A stretch of DNA of 64,000 nt from Mucilaginibacter sp. (GCF_028288225.1 NZ_JAQBOC010000031.1:1-64000); one strand, 5' to 3'. Shown: positions 27,150-37,346, counted from the stretch's first letter. The notes: a model not told the origin generated them from the letters alone. Made by a program: numbers and translations.

Positions 27150-30070
27150 AAAAGCTACTAATCATCACCCTGCTATCCATCCTGTGCATTACGCAGGATT
27201 ATGCGCAGAACATTACCGCACCGCCATCGCTGCCGGTAAGTAACACCCCAAAAACCAGCACCATAAATATTACGGATACCACCAATTACCAGGTATGGGA
27301 TTATTTCGGCGGAGGCTATCGCAGGCGCTTCACCTGGCCGGATTTTAGGAAATTCGCCATAAGTAAGGCCCTCGGGGCAACTAAAGATAGCACATCTGTT
27401 ATTTTGCCCACTATATCAGCGCTTCAAGCTTATGCGGGCCGATATACCATTGCTTTAGTAACCGACACATTACGCGGAGGCGGTACGCCATTTAATTACG
27501 TTGGAACTGGTACAGATGACAATGTAGTAACATTTGCAGCAACGGCAAAAGGCAGCGGGCATTGGGTTAGACAGTACAATAAGAGTAACCCGGTGGATAT
27601 GCGTTGGGGCGGTGTAACCAATACCAAGACCGTTGCACAGAACAAAGCAATAGTTAATGGCTATACCACGGCTCATCCTGATGCTTACATCGCTTTGCGC
27701 AGTGCTTATATTCCGTTGGATAGTATTACAATTAGTAATAATATTCGAATTTATGATCAAAGCACAAAAAATGAAATATTTAGCGGGCAACGGGTAGGTA
27801 GATCAACCGGTGCTGGCGGATTGCATTTTAATGTGCAGGGCGCACAATATAACCTACCCGGTAGGTTTTATGATCAACCAGGTTCAAATTTACAAAGCAT
27901 GTTCAACACGGCAAAGCTGGATATATTCGGTAATTGCTATGAATGTGATTTTGTAAATTACCGGGTACTGGAGCTTGACTTTAATAATGATTATTCATTA
28001 GGTACAAATGGCATAGCATTTATAGGCCCTAAGGGCGTGGGTAATTATTTTGGTTCGCCTCCAACCCTTTTATGGGGGTTCCAAAATGGCACAATATCAC
28101 CTGCAAAACTTCAGTATTATGATTTTGATGACACTTTTTGGCCTACAACTTTACAAGGTGCCTGGTTTTCAGGTTATACTTTTTCAACCGGCGATTATAT
28201 AACCGCATCTAACCATTTATATCAAGCTACAACAAGCGGAATTGCAGGGAGCACAGTGCCATCACATACATCAGGCACGGTCTCAGATGGTGGCATTAGC
28301 TGGTTATTTGTGAAAGATTATAGTGGTTCCGAAAGCGCCAATTTTAAATCATCGTTTATAATCGGCGATAGAAATGTGCAAGGTCTTCACGGTATCCCTC
28401 ACAGTGTTAGATTTCAATTATTAGGCGATGCACTTATAGGTAATGCCAAAAATACATATTGGGTTGGCGGCACAAATCAAACTTTATGGACTGATGCTAC
28501 GACCTTAAATGGAACCGACTGGCGCCGCACATCATCAAACGGCACTAATTCCTTTCAGCGCTGGGAGCAAACCAAAAATATGATACAGAACAGTGGACTA
28601 TCGTGGACGACGGCTACCAGGTTTATCACCAATAACAGCACTACACCCAATGTAGATAGTGCAATGATGATCACTTTTATAAATACCGTTCCGACTCCTA
28701 TAACTAACCTGGTGGGCGAACCTTATCAGCTGCTGTATTTGCAAACAGGCAATACTAACACCTCGCTTGTTTACGGAACTAATATCCAAACCACCGCGCA
28801 GGAAAACTTAGTCCTGCTGCCCAATACTACCTATATATTTCAAAATAACAGCAGCGGTGTGTGGCAACAGGTAACGCCCGGGCTCGCAAGCGCGACAGCT
28901 GCCGGCATTATTGGTGGATCCGCAGATCAGACCTTTGAGCCAGGTAAGAAGATCTTCCAGGGAAACATTGATGCCAATGCAAGCGTAGCCGGGTCAACAG
29001 CAATAACCGTTATTAATTCAAACGGAGGCACAGCTGCGGATGCGAAATTAAGAGCATGGAACGGAACCGATTTCTTAGACATTACAACCAGGGGAGCAGG
29101 CTTTACAGGGCACGCAGGAAACGGTGTTATTAGTATGTCAACAGGTAAAAACATAGAGATTTTATTAGGTGGATCACAAAAAGCAGTTTATTTTAGCAAC
29201 GGTCATTACGCATTGGGCACCACCTCCGATAATGGGAATGTATTTAACGTTAATGGTGCAGCAAGCGTAACCTCTTTAACCGCAGCAAAAATAGCCCCGG
29301 CAGTAACATTTCAAACACCTACGGCTGCGTTAACGGATAGTATAACTGTAAAAAATGCTGCAACCGGCAAGTTAGGCGCGGTAAAAACGCTTGGTGTGTC
29401 ACAGTTGGATACGGCCAATGTTGCTACACATACTTATACCGGGCGTTATGCAACCATTAACGGCTCTCCAACATTTGTTACCCAGGCTACTTCTGATAAT
29501 AGCAATAAGGCCGCTACCGATGCCTGGGTTAAGGCTCAAAATTATTTTTCAAACCCAATGACAACATTGGGCGATATAGTTTATGGAGGTGTAAGCGGCA
29601 CAGCTGCAAGATTAGGAGGCAATATCACAACCACGCAAAAATTTTTAGCCCAAACGGGGGACGGAACAAATAGCGCTGCACCTGTTTATTTTGATCTTTT
29701 TGGGACGGTTAATAATTTTGGCGCCATACAAAACTTTACAGGCATCAATGTAAGTACAGGAATTAGTTGGACTACTCAGCCCAACACCACAAGCTTGATT
29801 CAAAATTCACCCACAACTCCCAATATAGTCGTAATGCCAGCCACATCAGGCACACTGGCGACTTTGGCCGGCCCGGAAATATTTATCAATAAAACACTAA
29901 GGGCACCTAAAATTGATGGTTATACAGTCGCAACCCTGCCAGTTGGCGCTATTGGAATGATTGCTTATGTGACCGATGCAACAGCCCCTACATATTTAGG
30001 TACGCTTACAGGTGGCGGTACAGTAACAACTCCGGTAATTTATAACGGCACTGCATGGGTATCGCAATAA
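27146..30070 (+). CDS. Tailspike/fibre protein with a signal peptide
   Basis: 974 aa. The N-terminus (MKKLLIITLLSILCITQDYA, then QN) looks like a Sec signal peptide. Residues ~85-160 resemble the head-binding start of phage tailspikes (…GTGTDDNVVTFAATAKGSGHWVRQY…DMRWGGV), followed by a long Asn/Gly/Thr-rich beta-solenoid-like body. Residues ~810-974 repeat fibre-type segments. It would bind or degrade a surface polysaccharide. A signal peptide on a virion protein assembled in the cytoplasm is odd. Confidence 0.6.
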   Translation: MKKLLIITLLSILCITQDYAQNITAPPSLPVSNTPKTSTINITDTTNYQVWDYFGGGYRRRFTWPDFRKFAISKALGATKDSTSVILPTISALQAYAGRYTIALVTDTLRGGGTPFNYVGTGTDDNVVTFAATAKGSGHWVRQYNKSNPVDMRWGGVTNTKTVAQNKAIVNGYTTAHPDAYIALRSAYIPLDSITISNNIRIYDQSTKNEIFSGQRVGRSTGAGGLHFNVQGAQYNLPGRFYDQPGSNLQSMFNTAKLDIFGNCYECDFVNYRVLELDFNNDYSLGTNGIAFIGPKGVGNYFGSPPTLLWGFQNGTISPAKLQYYDFDDTFWPTTLQGAWFSGYTFSTGDYITASNHLYQATTSGIAGSTVPSHTSGTVSDGGISWLFVKDYSGSESANFKSSFIIGDRNVQGLHGIPHSVRFQLLGDALIGNAKNTYWVGGTNQTLWTDATTLNGTDWRRTSSNGTNSFQRWEQTKNMIQNSGLSWTTATRFITNNSTTPNVDSAMMITFINTVPTPITNLVGEPYQLLYLQTGNTNTSLVYGTNIQTTAQENLVLLPNTTYIFQNNSSGVWQQVTPGLASATAAGIIGGSADQTFEPGKKIFQGNIDANASVAGSTAITVINSNGGTAADAKLRAWNGTDFLDITTRGAGFTGHAGNGVISMSTGKNIEILLGGSQKAVYFSNGHYALGTTSDNGNVFNVNGAASVTSLTAAKIAPAVTFQTPTAALTDSITVKNAATGKLGAVKTLGVSQLDTANVATHTYTGRYATINGSPTFVTQATSDNSNKAATDAWVKAQNYFSNPMTTLGDIVYGGVSGTAARLGGNITTTQKFLAQTGDGTNSAAPVYFDLFGTVNNFGAIQNFTGINVSTGISWTTQPNTTSLIQNSPTTPNIVVMPATSGTLATLAGPEIFINKTLRAPKIDGYTVATLPVGAIGMIAYVTDATAPTYLGTLTGGGTVTTPVIYNGTAWVSQ

Positions 30071-30100
30071 CTAATTCAAATAATCTTAATCAAATAAATC

Positions 30101-30580
30101 ATGAAAAAAACCATCATCATCATCGCCTTAATGGCCATCAGTACCTTATCATTTGCCCAGGCAAAAAAAGACACAGCAAAAACCATCGCACCGGTTCCGG
30201 CAAAAAAAGAATTTAAACTAAACCCGGAAAAGCTATATCAACTGCCGCTTTTTACCTACGATGAAATTCAACTGTTAACACAATCCCCGGATGACGCCAA
30301 ATCCATTGAATGGAGCGACCGGGTATCGGGCCTTCAGATCCAACAATGGAAAGCAGCTGCAGACGCGGTCCGGAAAAAAGTAGCGGTGGCCATGAACGAA
30401 CTCATTAAAACCGAACAGGCGAAGTTTAGTGCAGACACGGCCGCAGCAATGACCACTGCAGACGTAAAAAAACGGGCTGTAATAGCCAGGCGATTAAAAA
30501 ATAAACTTCCCCGCACTGACGCATTTACCTTGATAAAAGCGGCTAATGCCGAATTAGCAAAATCAACAAAAAACAAATAA
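30101..30580 (+). CDS. Exported small protein, possible lysis accessory
   Basis: 159 aa with a clear signal peptide (MKKTIIIIALMAISTLSFAQ). The rest is Lys/Ala-rich and helical. It sits between the tailspike and a holin-like gene, so a periplasmic lysis (spanin-like) role is possible. It has neither an obvious lipobox nor a transmembrane anchor. Function unproven. Confidence 0.45.
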   Translation: MKKTIIIIALMAISTLSFAQAKKDTAKTIAPVPAKKEFKLNPEKLYQLPLFTYDEIQLLTQSPDDAKSIEWSDRVSGLQIQQWKAAADAVRKKVAVAMNELIKTEQAKFSADTAAAMTTADVKKRAVIARRLKNKLPRTDAFTLIKAANAELAKSTKNK

Positions 30581-30581
30581 T

Positions 30582-30776
30582 ATGAAAAATTGGAAAACCT
30601 CTTTAGCCGGGCTTATCACCGGCGTACCCGTAGCTATTGACGCACTGATCAATGCTTACACTGCCGGCGCATTTACCGGCAAATCAGGTGTGCAGCTTAT
30701 TGCCGGCATCGGCATTGTTTTGCTGGGGCTGTTCACAAAAGATAAAAATGTGACAGGCGGCACCGTAAAGCAGTAA
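30582..30776 (+). CDS. Holin-like membrane protein
   Basis: 64 aa. Two hydrophobic stretches (about 8-28 and 38-53) joined by a Gly/Thr loop, and a charged end (KDKNVTGGTVKQ). Size and topology suit a small class II holin. The gene at 43500 in the second phage region has a similar layout. Starts 2 nt after the previous stop. Confidence 0.5.
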   Translation: MKNWKTSLAGLITGVPVAIDALINAYTAGAFTGKSGVQLIAGIGIVLLGLFTKDKNVTGGTVKQ

Positions 30777-30787
30777 CACCTCATTAC

Positions 30788-30811
30788 AATTCCCCGGGAA
30801 ACCGGGGAATT
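30788..30811 (+). promoter_or_regulatory. Perfect hairpin with GAAA tetraloop before a tail gene
   Basis: AATTCCCCGG-GAAA-CCGGGGAATT: 10-bp perfect stem closed by a GNRA loop, 14 nt before the ATG at 30825. No T-run follows, so it is not a plain terminator. RNA processing or translational control are possible. Confidence 0.6.
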
Positions 30812-30824
30812 AAACCAACAAATT

Positions 30825-32966
30825 ATGATAGCCGTTTACACCCTTGATGGTACCGAATTAAAGCTGAACTATGGTTCGGCATTTACCATTAATTGGGTAA
30901 GCACCGTTTTTAATGACAGCGACGAGTTTCTTGGCTCAAAATCTTTCCCTGTCGACCTTGCCGACTGCCCCTCAAACAACAAGGCCCTCAACATGGGTAT
31001 CAGGCTCGAAAACCGAAGCGCCCGCGTTGATACCCCCGTTATGGTGCGCATCTTCGGCATCCACTGGAAAAAGTGCGCCCTGAGTTTTACCATCGGCACA
31101 AACGGCTATTCGGCTTTTTTAAAGATCGATAACGGCACATTCGGCAACCTGATCAAAAACACGCAGCTGCCCGATATTTTCACCAACCGTACTACGCTTG
31201 GCGCGTTCCAGTCGTTCAAAACTATAAAGCTCAGCTATTCTGTTGGCGATACCCTTACCTATTTAGCCAATAGCTGCGCTGCGCCTGGCAAGTACCCTGC
31301 ATACTTTTTCCCGCTCTATAACAAAACTATGTTTGGCGGGTCCAGCGTTGATTCGCCCGCGTACGATAGCAGTTTGCAAACCGTGAACCCCTGGCAAAGC
31401 GGTGTTGGCTTTTTACCGGATGAGGTAACCAGTCCGGAGCAACATTTTTACACCCCGTTCTTTACACTGCACTACGTAGTAAAGCAGGTGTTAAGCTTTT
31501 TAGGCTATACCCCGGCCGGTGATTTCTTTGCAGATCCGCTGATGCAGGATAAAGTGATTTTTAACACCGGGTTTATTGACCATGCCGCTATGTTTGCCCC
31601 GGCAGGGTTGGAATTATCCCTTGCTAAACACCTGCCGGCACTTACACTTACCGAATTTTTCACCAAGCTGCGCACCAGCTTTAAGCTGGCCATCTATTTT
31701 GATGCCGATACCCAAACATGCACCATGAATTATGGTAAAAACACCATAACCAGCCGGGAACGGGTTGACATTAGCGGATATGTGGAAGCATCAACCCCTA
31801 TAAAATCAACCCCGCCGGCCGGTTATGAGCTGATTAACCCGGTGGATGACGGCGACAGTCTGTACAAAAACTTTCAGTACGATAAAAGCTATTTTATTGG
31901 CGATGTAAGCAAGGTGGCGCCCGTAGCTATCGACGCCTTTATTGGCACCACCTTTGCCCGGATACTGGCTAACCCCCTGAGCGCTGGAGTAAATTACCGC
32001 ATCCCGCGTGTTGACCAGGTGGGCAATGCCTACACTGATCTTGCAAACGGCAGCGATGCATGGAACCAAACAGGCTTTGGTAAAAACGCTTTTAACTTCC
32101 GCATCCTAACCTACAGGGGCATGCAGGAAGATAGCGCAGGCGAGTTATACCCATACGGCACCAGCGACGAGTTGAACAGCCTTGGAGCAGACGATCATGC
32201 TTATGGCCTTAGCTGCTGGCTTGGCGGAGCTAAAGGATTGTTAGCGGTTTATAATTTTGATTGGTACACCTTTTTTTTACGTACCGAATTGGTGGAGCTT
32301 ACCGCGCACCTGCCTATGCGCCTGCTGCAGCGCGTAACCCCGCTGGGGCTTATTGAGTTTGTTACGCCCACGCGCGCAATTATCCCGGCCATGATGAACG
32401 ATATGACGTTTGAGGCCAATAAGTTGACCCAAAAGATCCAGGCTAAAATAACGGCATACCCTATTTACAGTCAGAACGATTTGGCGCTGCCGGCACTGAG
32501 CCAGTTTAAGCCGAGCGAGGAGATCAACCCCGGCGGCATTTATGTGCGCATTGCGCCTGTGGTGCCAAATGAGAGCAGCACTTACGCCGATCTTGGTCAC
32601 GGGTTGCCCCGGATACCGCTTGACCTTTATGCGGACATTACCCTGCAATTTTTCAGCGATGAGGCCGGCACCATCCCGCGCGAGGTTTCAAACCTGCTGA
32701 TTCATTTGCATACTGATCATTATTATTTTCATGATAACCTATGGAGTAGTAACGGTTATTACATTACTGCCAGCGGAAGTGAGTTTGTGATTGGTAATGA
32801 CCAATTACATGACCCATTCGATCAAATTTACCATCGCTTTAGCAGCGGCGGTTATTGGAAACACTTCTACAGCCTAAGCATTAACCCGGTTTTACTTGCC
32901 GGGCTTGACTATAAACTTTGTATCCCAAATGGCAACCGCGACCCCTACTCAGACCCAGCCTATTAA
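30825..32966 (+). CDS. Large tail/baseplate protein
   Basis: 713 aa, beta-rich. Opening segment (MIAVYTLDGTELKLNYGSAF) and long aromatic-rich body suggest a tail hub or baseplate component. No catalytic motif seen. It lies upstream of the tape measure gene rather than downstream, which is unusual for siphoviruses. Its end overlaps the next gene by 38 nt. Confidence 0.45.
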   Translation: MIAVYTLDGTELKLNYGSAFTINWVSTVFNDSDEFLGSKSFPVDLADCPSNNKALNMGIRLENRSARVDTPVMVRIFGIHWKKCALSFTIGTNGYSAFLKIDNGTFGNLIKNTQLPDIFTNRTTLGAFQSFKTIKLSYSVGDTLTYLANSCAAPGKYPAYFFPLYNKTMFGGSSVDSPAYDSSLQTVNPWQSGVGFLPDEVTSPEQHFYTPFFTLHYVVKQVLSFLGYTPAGDFFADPLMQDKVIFNTGFIDHAAMFAPAGLELSLAKHLPALTLTEFFTKLRTSFKLAIYFDADTQTCTMNYGKNTITSRERVDISGYVEASTPIKSTPPAGYELINPVDDGDSLYKNFQYDKSYFIGDVSKVAPVAIDAFIGTTFARILANPLSAGVNYRIPRVDQVGNAYTDLANGSDAWNQTGFGKNAFNFRILTYRGMQEDSAGELYPYGTSDELNSLGADDHAYGLSCWLGGAKGLLAVYNFDWYTFFLRTELVELTAHLPMRLLQRVTPLGLIEFVTPTRAIIPAMMNDMTFEANKLTQKIQAKITAYPIYSQNDLALPALSQFKPSEEINPGGIYVRIAPVVPNESSTYADLGHGLPRIPLDLYADITLQFFSDEAGTIPREVSNLLIHLHTDHYYFHDNLWSSNGYYITASGSEFVIGNDQLHDPFDQIYHRFSSGGYWKHFYSLSINPVLLAGLDYKLCIPNGNRDPYSDPAY

Positions 32967-33396
32967 AGATATTGCCGCCACCGTTAACGGATGGGCCGAG
33001 GTAGTGATCGACCGCTTTCACCAGGCGATGGATGATTACGAGATTGGCAAGCTTGATGGCGCGCTATGGAGTTCATTCGCTTATGAATTGGTACAGGCAA
33101 ACGGCAATGTAGATAAGGTAATTTTTAAGTTTAAACAATACGGACGCTTTTTAGATATGAGCGTTGGCAGGGGCGTACCCATAGGCGCGCGCGGTACTGC
33201 CGCGTTTACCCGGTCGCGCAACGATAACGGCCAGTTAAAACACTATGGACGCAAGCCAAAGCCCTGGTATAGTAAAACCAAAACCCGCGAGATCGGGATC
33301 CTGCGTACCATCCTGGTGCGCGATTACGGCATTAACACTTTGGCTGACCTTGAATCGGCATTTAATACTACCGAAATTGTAACCATACAATTATGA
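32929..33396 (+). CDS. Hypothetical tail protein
   Basis: 155 aa from ATG 32929 (MATATPTQTQPIKDIAATVN…); an earlier start at 32896 would deepen the overlap. Contains a basic region (RKPKPWYSKTKTRE). Its stop overlaps the tape measure start. Gene position suggests a tail assembly role. Confidence 0.45.
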   Translation: MATATPTQTQPIKDIAATVNGWAEVVIDRFHQAMDDYEIGKLDGALWSSFAYELVQANGNVDKVIFKFKQYGRFLDMSVGRGVPIGARGTAAFTRSRNDNGQLKHYGRKPKPWYSKTKTREIGILRTILVRDYGINTLADLESAFNTTEIVTIQL

Positions 33397-36300
33397 GCAC
33401 ACAAACCGAAAGCGCGATACTTAACGTACAGATCAATGGCGAAAAGGCCATTATGACCTTTCAGGAACTGAATAGGGCAAGGCAGGAACAATTGCGCCTG
33501 GTACAATCGCTTAATCAAAACACCCCGCAGTACGAGGAGCAAAACCGCAGACTGCAAGCGCTTAATGCTACCCATGCAGCGTGGCGGCAAAACATTTACG
33601 GCGTACAGGAAGCTAACAAGGGCATGTTCAGCGATTGGAGAAAGGGATTTGCGGAATTGGAAGAGTTAGCGGCAAAGGTTACCGTTGGTACTATTGTAGC
33701 TATGGGCGTGCGTGGCGCTATTGATTTTGTTAAGGATATGTTTAACGGCGCTGAACAGGCTTACACAGAGGCGCAAAAAACCCAAACCCAACTGCAGCAG
33801 GTTGTAAAATCAACAGGCGGAATAGCTGGCGAAACCAAAGAGCAACTGGAGGGCTACCAAAAGGCGCTGATGGATCAGACAGGGATTGATGATGATGTTA
33901 TTGCCAAGGGCGAGGAGATGCTGCTAACGTTTACCAACGTACGGGGCAAAATATATGAGCAGGCCCTGCCCGCTATTGTAGATATGACGGCGGCGCTTAA
34001 TGGCGGCGCGGTAAGCATGGAGGGCATACAAAAGACTGCTATTTTGGTTGGCAAAGGGTTGCAAGATCCAATTAATGGCGCTACAGCGTGGAAAAAAGCG
34101 GGCGTTGCTTTGGATGATCAGCAAAAGGAGCAGATTAAAACCATGGTGCGCAGTAACGATATGATGGGCGCACAGGCTATTTTATTAAAGGAGCTGCAAA
34201 AGGAGTTTGGCGGCACGGCCAAAGCTATATCAGATACTGATGTTGGCGCTTTGCAAAAGTTTAATACACGAATTGACAACATCAAGGAAAATATAGGCGG
34301 AATGATCATCAGCATTAAGGGTGGTATGGCGTCGGCATTTGAACCATTTTTAAGCTGGATGGAAAAGGTTACAACTACAACCATGCCCGAAAAATTAGAA
34401 CAGGAGCGGATCGGGCTCAATGCCCTGGTAGGTGCAATTGTAAGCTGTAACGACAATCAGCAAGTGCGCAACCAATTAATAAAGGAATTGCAGGAAAAAT
34501 ACCCTGACTTTATAGGCAATATCGAAAAAGAAAGGATTAGTAATAAAATGCTGACCGACCAGCTTGTCGCGGTTAACGAACAGTACAGGGTAAAAATATT
34601 TATAGCAGCGAACGAGGATAAATTAAAAACGATACAGGATAAGCGCAATGCGGCAATTAGGGATGAGGCCGATGCGCGGCAGCGGGTTGCCGACGCTTCG
34701 GGATTGTCTGCTGTGGCACTGGCAAAGCTAACCGACGAGCAGGTGAGAAACCTTGCCGTAAAACAAACCGCTAAAAATATTGCCGATAACCATCAAGGCG
34801 GTACTACGGTTGATGGGGCTTTAACCATATTGGGGTATCAAAAGGATCTTGACCTTATATTGAACGGGCGTGACCGGATAAAGGCAAGCTTTAAAGAAGA
34901 GGCGGACCTGATGAGCGCAAACGCTGTATACAATGAAAAGCTTACAAAAATAGAGCTTGATAATGTAGATAAGCAAATTGCTGCCATAAAAAAAAGAATG
35001 CTCACCGAAAAAGAAGCCGATAAAGCAAACGACCATGCAGAGCTCAACCGGCTGGAACAAAAGCGAAAGGGGATCTTAGGCATAGTTGATAAACCAACCA
35101 GCGGCCCAACAAAAGCCGAGGGCGATGCCGCAGCTAAACGCGCCAAAGAGCTTGCCGCCAAGCTGTTGAAAGAAGACGAGGACCTGCAAAAAAAGTACGA
35201 TGACCTTAACACGGTTGAGCTGGCCAATACCATGGCCAAATTTGACAAAGAGATTGCGCTGAGTAATAAGAAATACGATGACGAGATAAAGCTTAATGAA
35301 GCTTATCTTAAAAAGAAAGGCCTTACCGAAAAGGAAAAGGGCGATGCCGAAACCCGGATAGCTGATTATACAACCGGGAAAACCAAAGCCGCAACCGACC
35401 TGAAGAATAGGTATGAAACCGACCTTGCGGAGCGCATCAAAAAAATAAATGAGGGGCTTACCGTCATCCTGCAAAGCGAGTATGATAAGCAAAAGCGCCT
35501 GATCAATGATAAGTATGATGCCGAAGTAAAAGCCGCCGGCACCAATGCCGACGCTATAAAAACCATTGAAGCAAACCGCATCATCTCTCTTAACCAGGTA
35601 GATGTAAACGAAAAGCAAACAGCCGAAGAGGAGAAAAGCAAAATTGATGCCGAGTATGCCACGCTTACCGTTGATAAAAACGCGGATGCTATTGCTGCCA
35701 TCAACAAGCGGTATGATCAGGAAATAGATGCGTTAAAGCAAAAGCATACTAAAGAGTTCCAGGAAACGCAGCAGTTTCAGCAAATGGTTGATGCGCTGAA
35801 TAAGAACCGGGATGCCGCCGTTGCCAAAAAGAAAGAAGATGATGTAAAAACGCTGAAAGAAGCGGCGGTACATGCTGCAGAGGAGATATCGAACGCGGTA
35901 TTTACCATAGGCGCCAATAACAGGGCGGCAGAGCTGGATGCTGCTGTAGGTAAGTTAGAAAAGCAACGCAATACTGAACTGTCAAACGCCAACCTGAGCC
36001 AAGCGCAAAAGGCAAAGATCAATGCTAAGTTTGATAAGGAAGAGGCCGCACTTAAGCTTAAGGCATGGAAAGCCGACCAAAAGGCAAAGATGACACAGGC
36101 TATTATAAACGGTGCGCTGGGGGTTACGCTGGCGCTGGCAACCTTGCCGCCCCCGGGCAGCTGGATCCAGGCGGCGGCTGTAGGGATTGCCACCGCAGCG
36201 CAGGTAACCGTAATTGCCAAAGAAAAACCGCCGCAGTTTAGCCGGGGCGGGATAGTGCCAAACGGCCCCTCGCATTCGGCCGGTGGTATGAACATTACCG

Positions 36301-36677
36301 ACCCGCTGGGGCAGGTAGTTGCAAATATAGAGGGCGGCGAGCCGGTGATCAGCCGCAACGCCTATGCCAGTAATAAAACATTGGTAGATGCGCTGCTGGG
36401 CAGCGGCGGGCACAGTATTGATTATAACCGCATCACCAGCGCCGTTAATGGCTCTGGTTCACGGTCCGGATCAGGCTATGCCGGTACGCAATCAGGTGCG
36501 GGCGGCAACGGTTCGCCCGAGGTTACCAGCGCCCATATTGCCGAGTTAAAAGGGATGATTGCGCAGCTGGCGGGGATAGTGCAGGTAAGCGATAGCAAGC
36601 AAATTGTTTTAAGCAATAGGGTGTTTACCGACCACCAAAACAAGAACGCGCAAATAAGTGATGCGGTTAACGGATAA
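33393..36677 (+). CDS. Tail tape measure protein
   Basis: 1094 aa. Long charged coiled-coil stretches (about 380-880), a hydrophobic segment near 905-945 (…NGALGVTLALATLPPPGSW…), and a C-terminal tail typical of tape measures (…FSRGGIVPNGPSHSAGGMNI… then GGEPVISRNAYA). By the usual rule of about 0.15 nm per residue the tail would be near 160 nm. It confirms a long-tailed (siphovirus-like) phage. Confidence 0.8.
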   Translation: MSTQTESAILNVQINGEKAIMTFQELNRARQEQLRLVQSLNQNTPQYEEQNRRLQALNATHAAWRQNIYGVQEANKGMFSDWRKGFAELEELAAKVTVGTIVAMGVRGAIDFVKDMFNGAEQAYTEAQKTQTQLQQVVKSTGGIAGETKEQLEGYQKALMDQTGIDDDVIAKGEEMLLTFTNVRGKIYEQALPAIVDMTAALNGGAVSMEGIQKTAILVGKGLQDPINGATAWKKAGVALDDQQKEQIKTMVRSNDMMGAQAILLKELQKEFGGTAKAISDTDVGALQKFNTRIDNIKENIGGMIISIKGGMASAFEPFLSWMEKVTTTTMPEKLEQERIGLNALVGAIVSCNDNQQVRNQLIKELQEKYPDFIGNIEKERISNKMLTDQLVAVNEQYRVKIFIAANEDKLKTIQDKRNAAIRDEADARQRVADASGLSAVALAKLTDEQVRNLAVKQTAKNIADNHQGGTTVDGALTILGYQKDLDLILNGRDRIKASFKEEADLMSANAVYNEKLTKIELDNVDKQIAAIKKRMLTEKEADKANDHAELNRLEQKRKGILGIVDKPTSGPTKAEGDAAAKRAKELAAKLLKEDEDLQKKYDDLNTVELANTMAKFDKEIALSNKKYDDEIKLNEAYLKKKGLTEKEKGDAETRIADYTTGKTKAATDLKNRYETDLAERIKKINEGLTVILQSEYDKQKRLINDKYDAEVKAAGTNADAIKTIEANRIISLNQVDVNEKQTAEEEKSKIDAEYATLTVDKNADAIAAINKRYDQEIDALKQKHTKEFQETQQFQQMVDALNKNRDAAVAKKKEDDVKTLKEAAVHAAEEISNAVFTIGANNRAAELDAAVGKLEKQRNTELSNANLSQAQKAKINAKFDKEEAALKLKAWKADQKAKMTQAIINGALGVTLALATLPPPGSWIQAAAVGIATAAQVTVIAKEKPPQFSRGGIVPNGPSHSAGGMNITDPLGQVVANIEGGEPVISRNAYASNKTLVDALLGSGGHSIDYNRITSAVNGSGSRSGSGYAGTQSGAGGNGSPEVTSAHIAELKGMIAQLAGIVQVSDSKQIVLSNRVFTDHQNKNAQISDAVNG

Positions 36678-36713
36678 TTTTTATAATTTTAAGGAAACTT
36701 TAAACCTTGAATT

Positions 36714-37094
36714 ATGAAAAAGTTATTTATGTTCCTTTGTTTGGCAATCGCCTCTTTTTCGTGTAAAAAGTCAGACAATCAACCGTCTGTCATTGTTGAT
36801 TTTTCAATAACTGCCACACGTAAAATTCAATCATACTATGTGCTTAGTTCTAAGGGTGTTAAAACCGAAAATACATCTCCGACAAACACAACTTTTTATG
36901 ATTATCAAACAGCCGTAACTACCTATAAAGTTTCAGGAAGCTTTAACGCAATAAAGGCTGATAAAATTTCAATGCGTATACCAGAGGTTGATGTTTTAAA
37001 TATTACTTATTTTACCGTTCAGGGGGTGAGGATTGGGGGAGAAACGTCATCCGATTGGCCAAATGAAATTGCGGCTTCTTTTACTATTAAATAG
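36714..37094 (+). CDS. Prophage-encoded lipoprotein
   Basis: 126 aa. Signal peptide with lipobox (…LAIASFSC, Cys17) followed by KKSDN. The mature part is beta-type. It stands after the late operon and before a terminator, like lysogenic-conversion genes, and may act in superinfection exclusion. No family recognised. Confidence 0.55.
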   Translation: MKKLFMFLCLAIASFSCKKSDNQPSVIVDFSITATRKIQSYYVLSSKGVKTENTSPTNTTFYDYQTAVTTYKVSGSFNAIKADKISMRIPEVDVLNITYFTVQGVRIGGETSSDWPNEIAASFTIK

Positions 37095-37120
37095 TTAACT
37101 CACTTAAATAGTATTGCATA

Positions 37121-37149
37121 AAAAAACCGGCTACTTAGCCGGTTTTTTT
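37121..37149. terminator. Bidirectional terminator
   Basis: CCGGCT-actt-AGCCGG with an A-run before and a T-run after. It ends the lipoprotein gene and overlaps the stop codon of the minus gene at 37131. Confidence 0.8.
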
Positions 37150-37295
37150 GATTCTTCCTTGAACATCTTTTCTAACAGCTCAGCCGCTATTTTATTAATT
37201 GCTGTTGGTTCTACCTTCTTTTTTTTGCGTTCAAGCTGGATGGTTAACAAACCTATGTGAACATCATCCGAAATATCCAATGCTATTTTTGTCAT
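37131..37295 (-). CDS. Arc/Mnt-sized ribbon-helix-helix-like protein
   Basis: 54 aa (MTKIALDISDDVHIGLL…). A beta strand (KIALDIS), a first helix (DDVHIGLLTIQLERKKK) and a second helix (TAINKIAAELLEKMFKEE) fit the ribbon-helix-helix fold, and the length matches P22 Arc (53 aa). It is divergent from the antirepressor gene at 37398 across a 12-bp inverted repeat. A repressor of antirepressor genes, as in P22 immI, is the favoured role; a lone antitoxin is the alternative. Confidence 0.5.
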   Translation of the reverse strand: MTKIALDISDDVHIGLLTIQLERKKKKVEPTAINKIAAELLEKMFKEESKKPAK

Positions 37296-37346
37296 GTTTC
37301 AAAGATATAAAAAAAATTATTTAAACAAATTGTTTTGATATATTAA

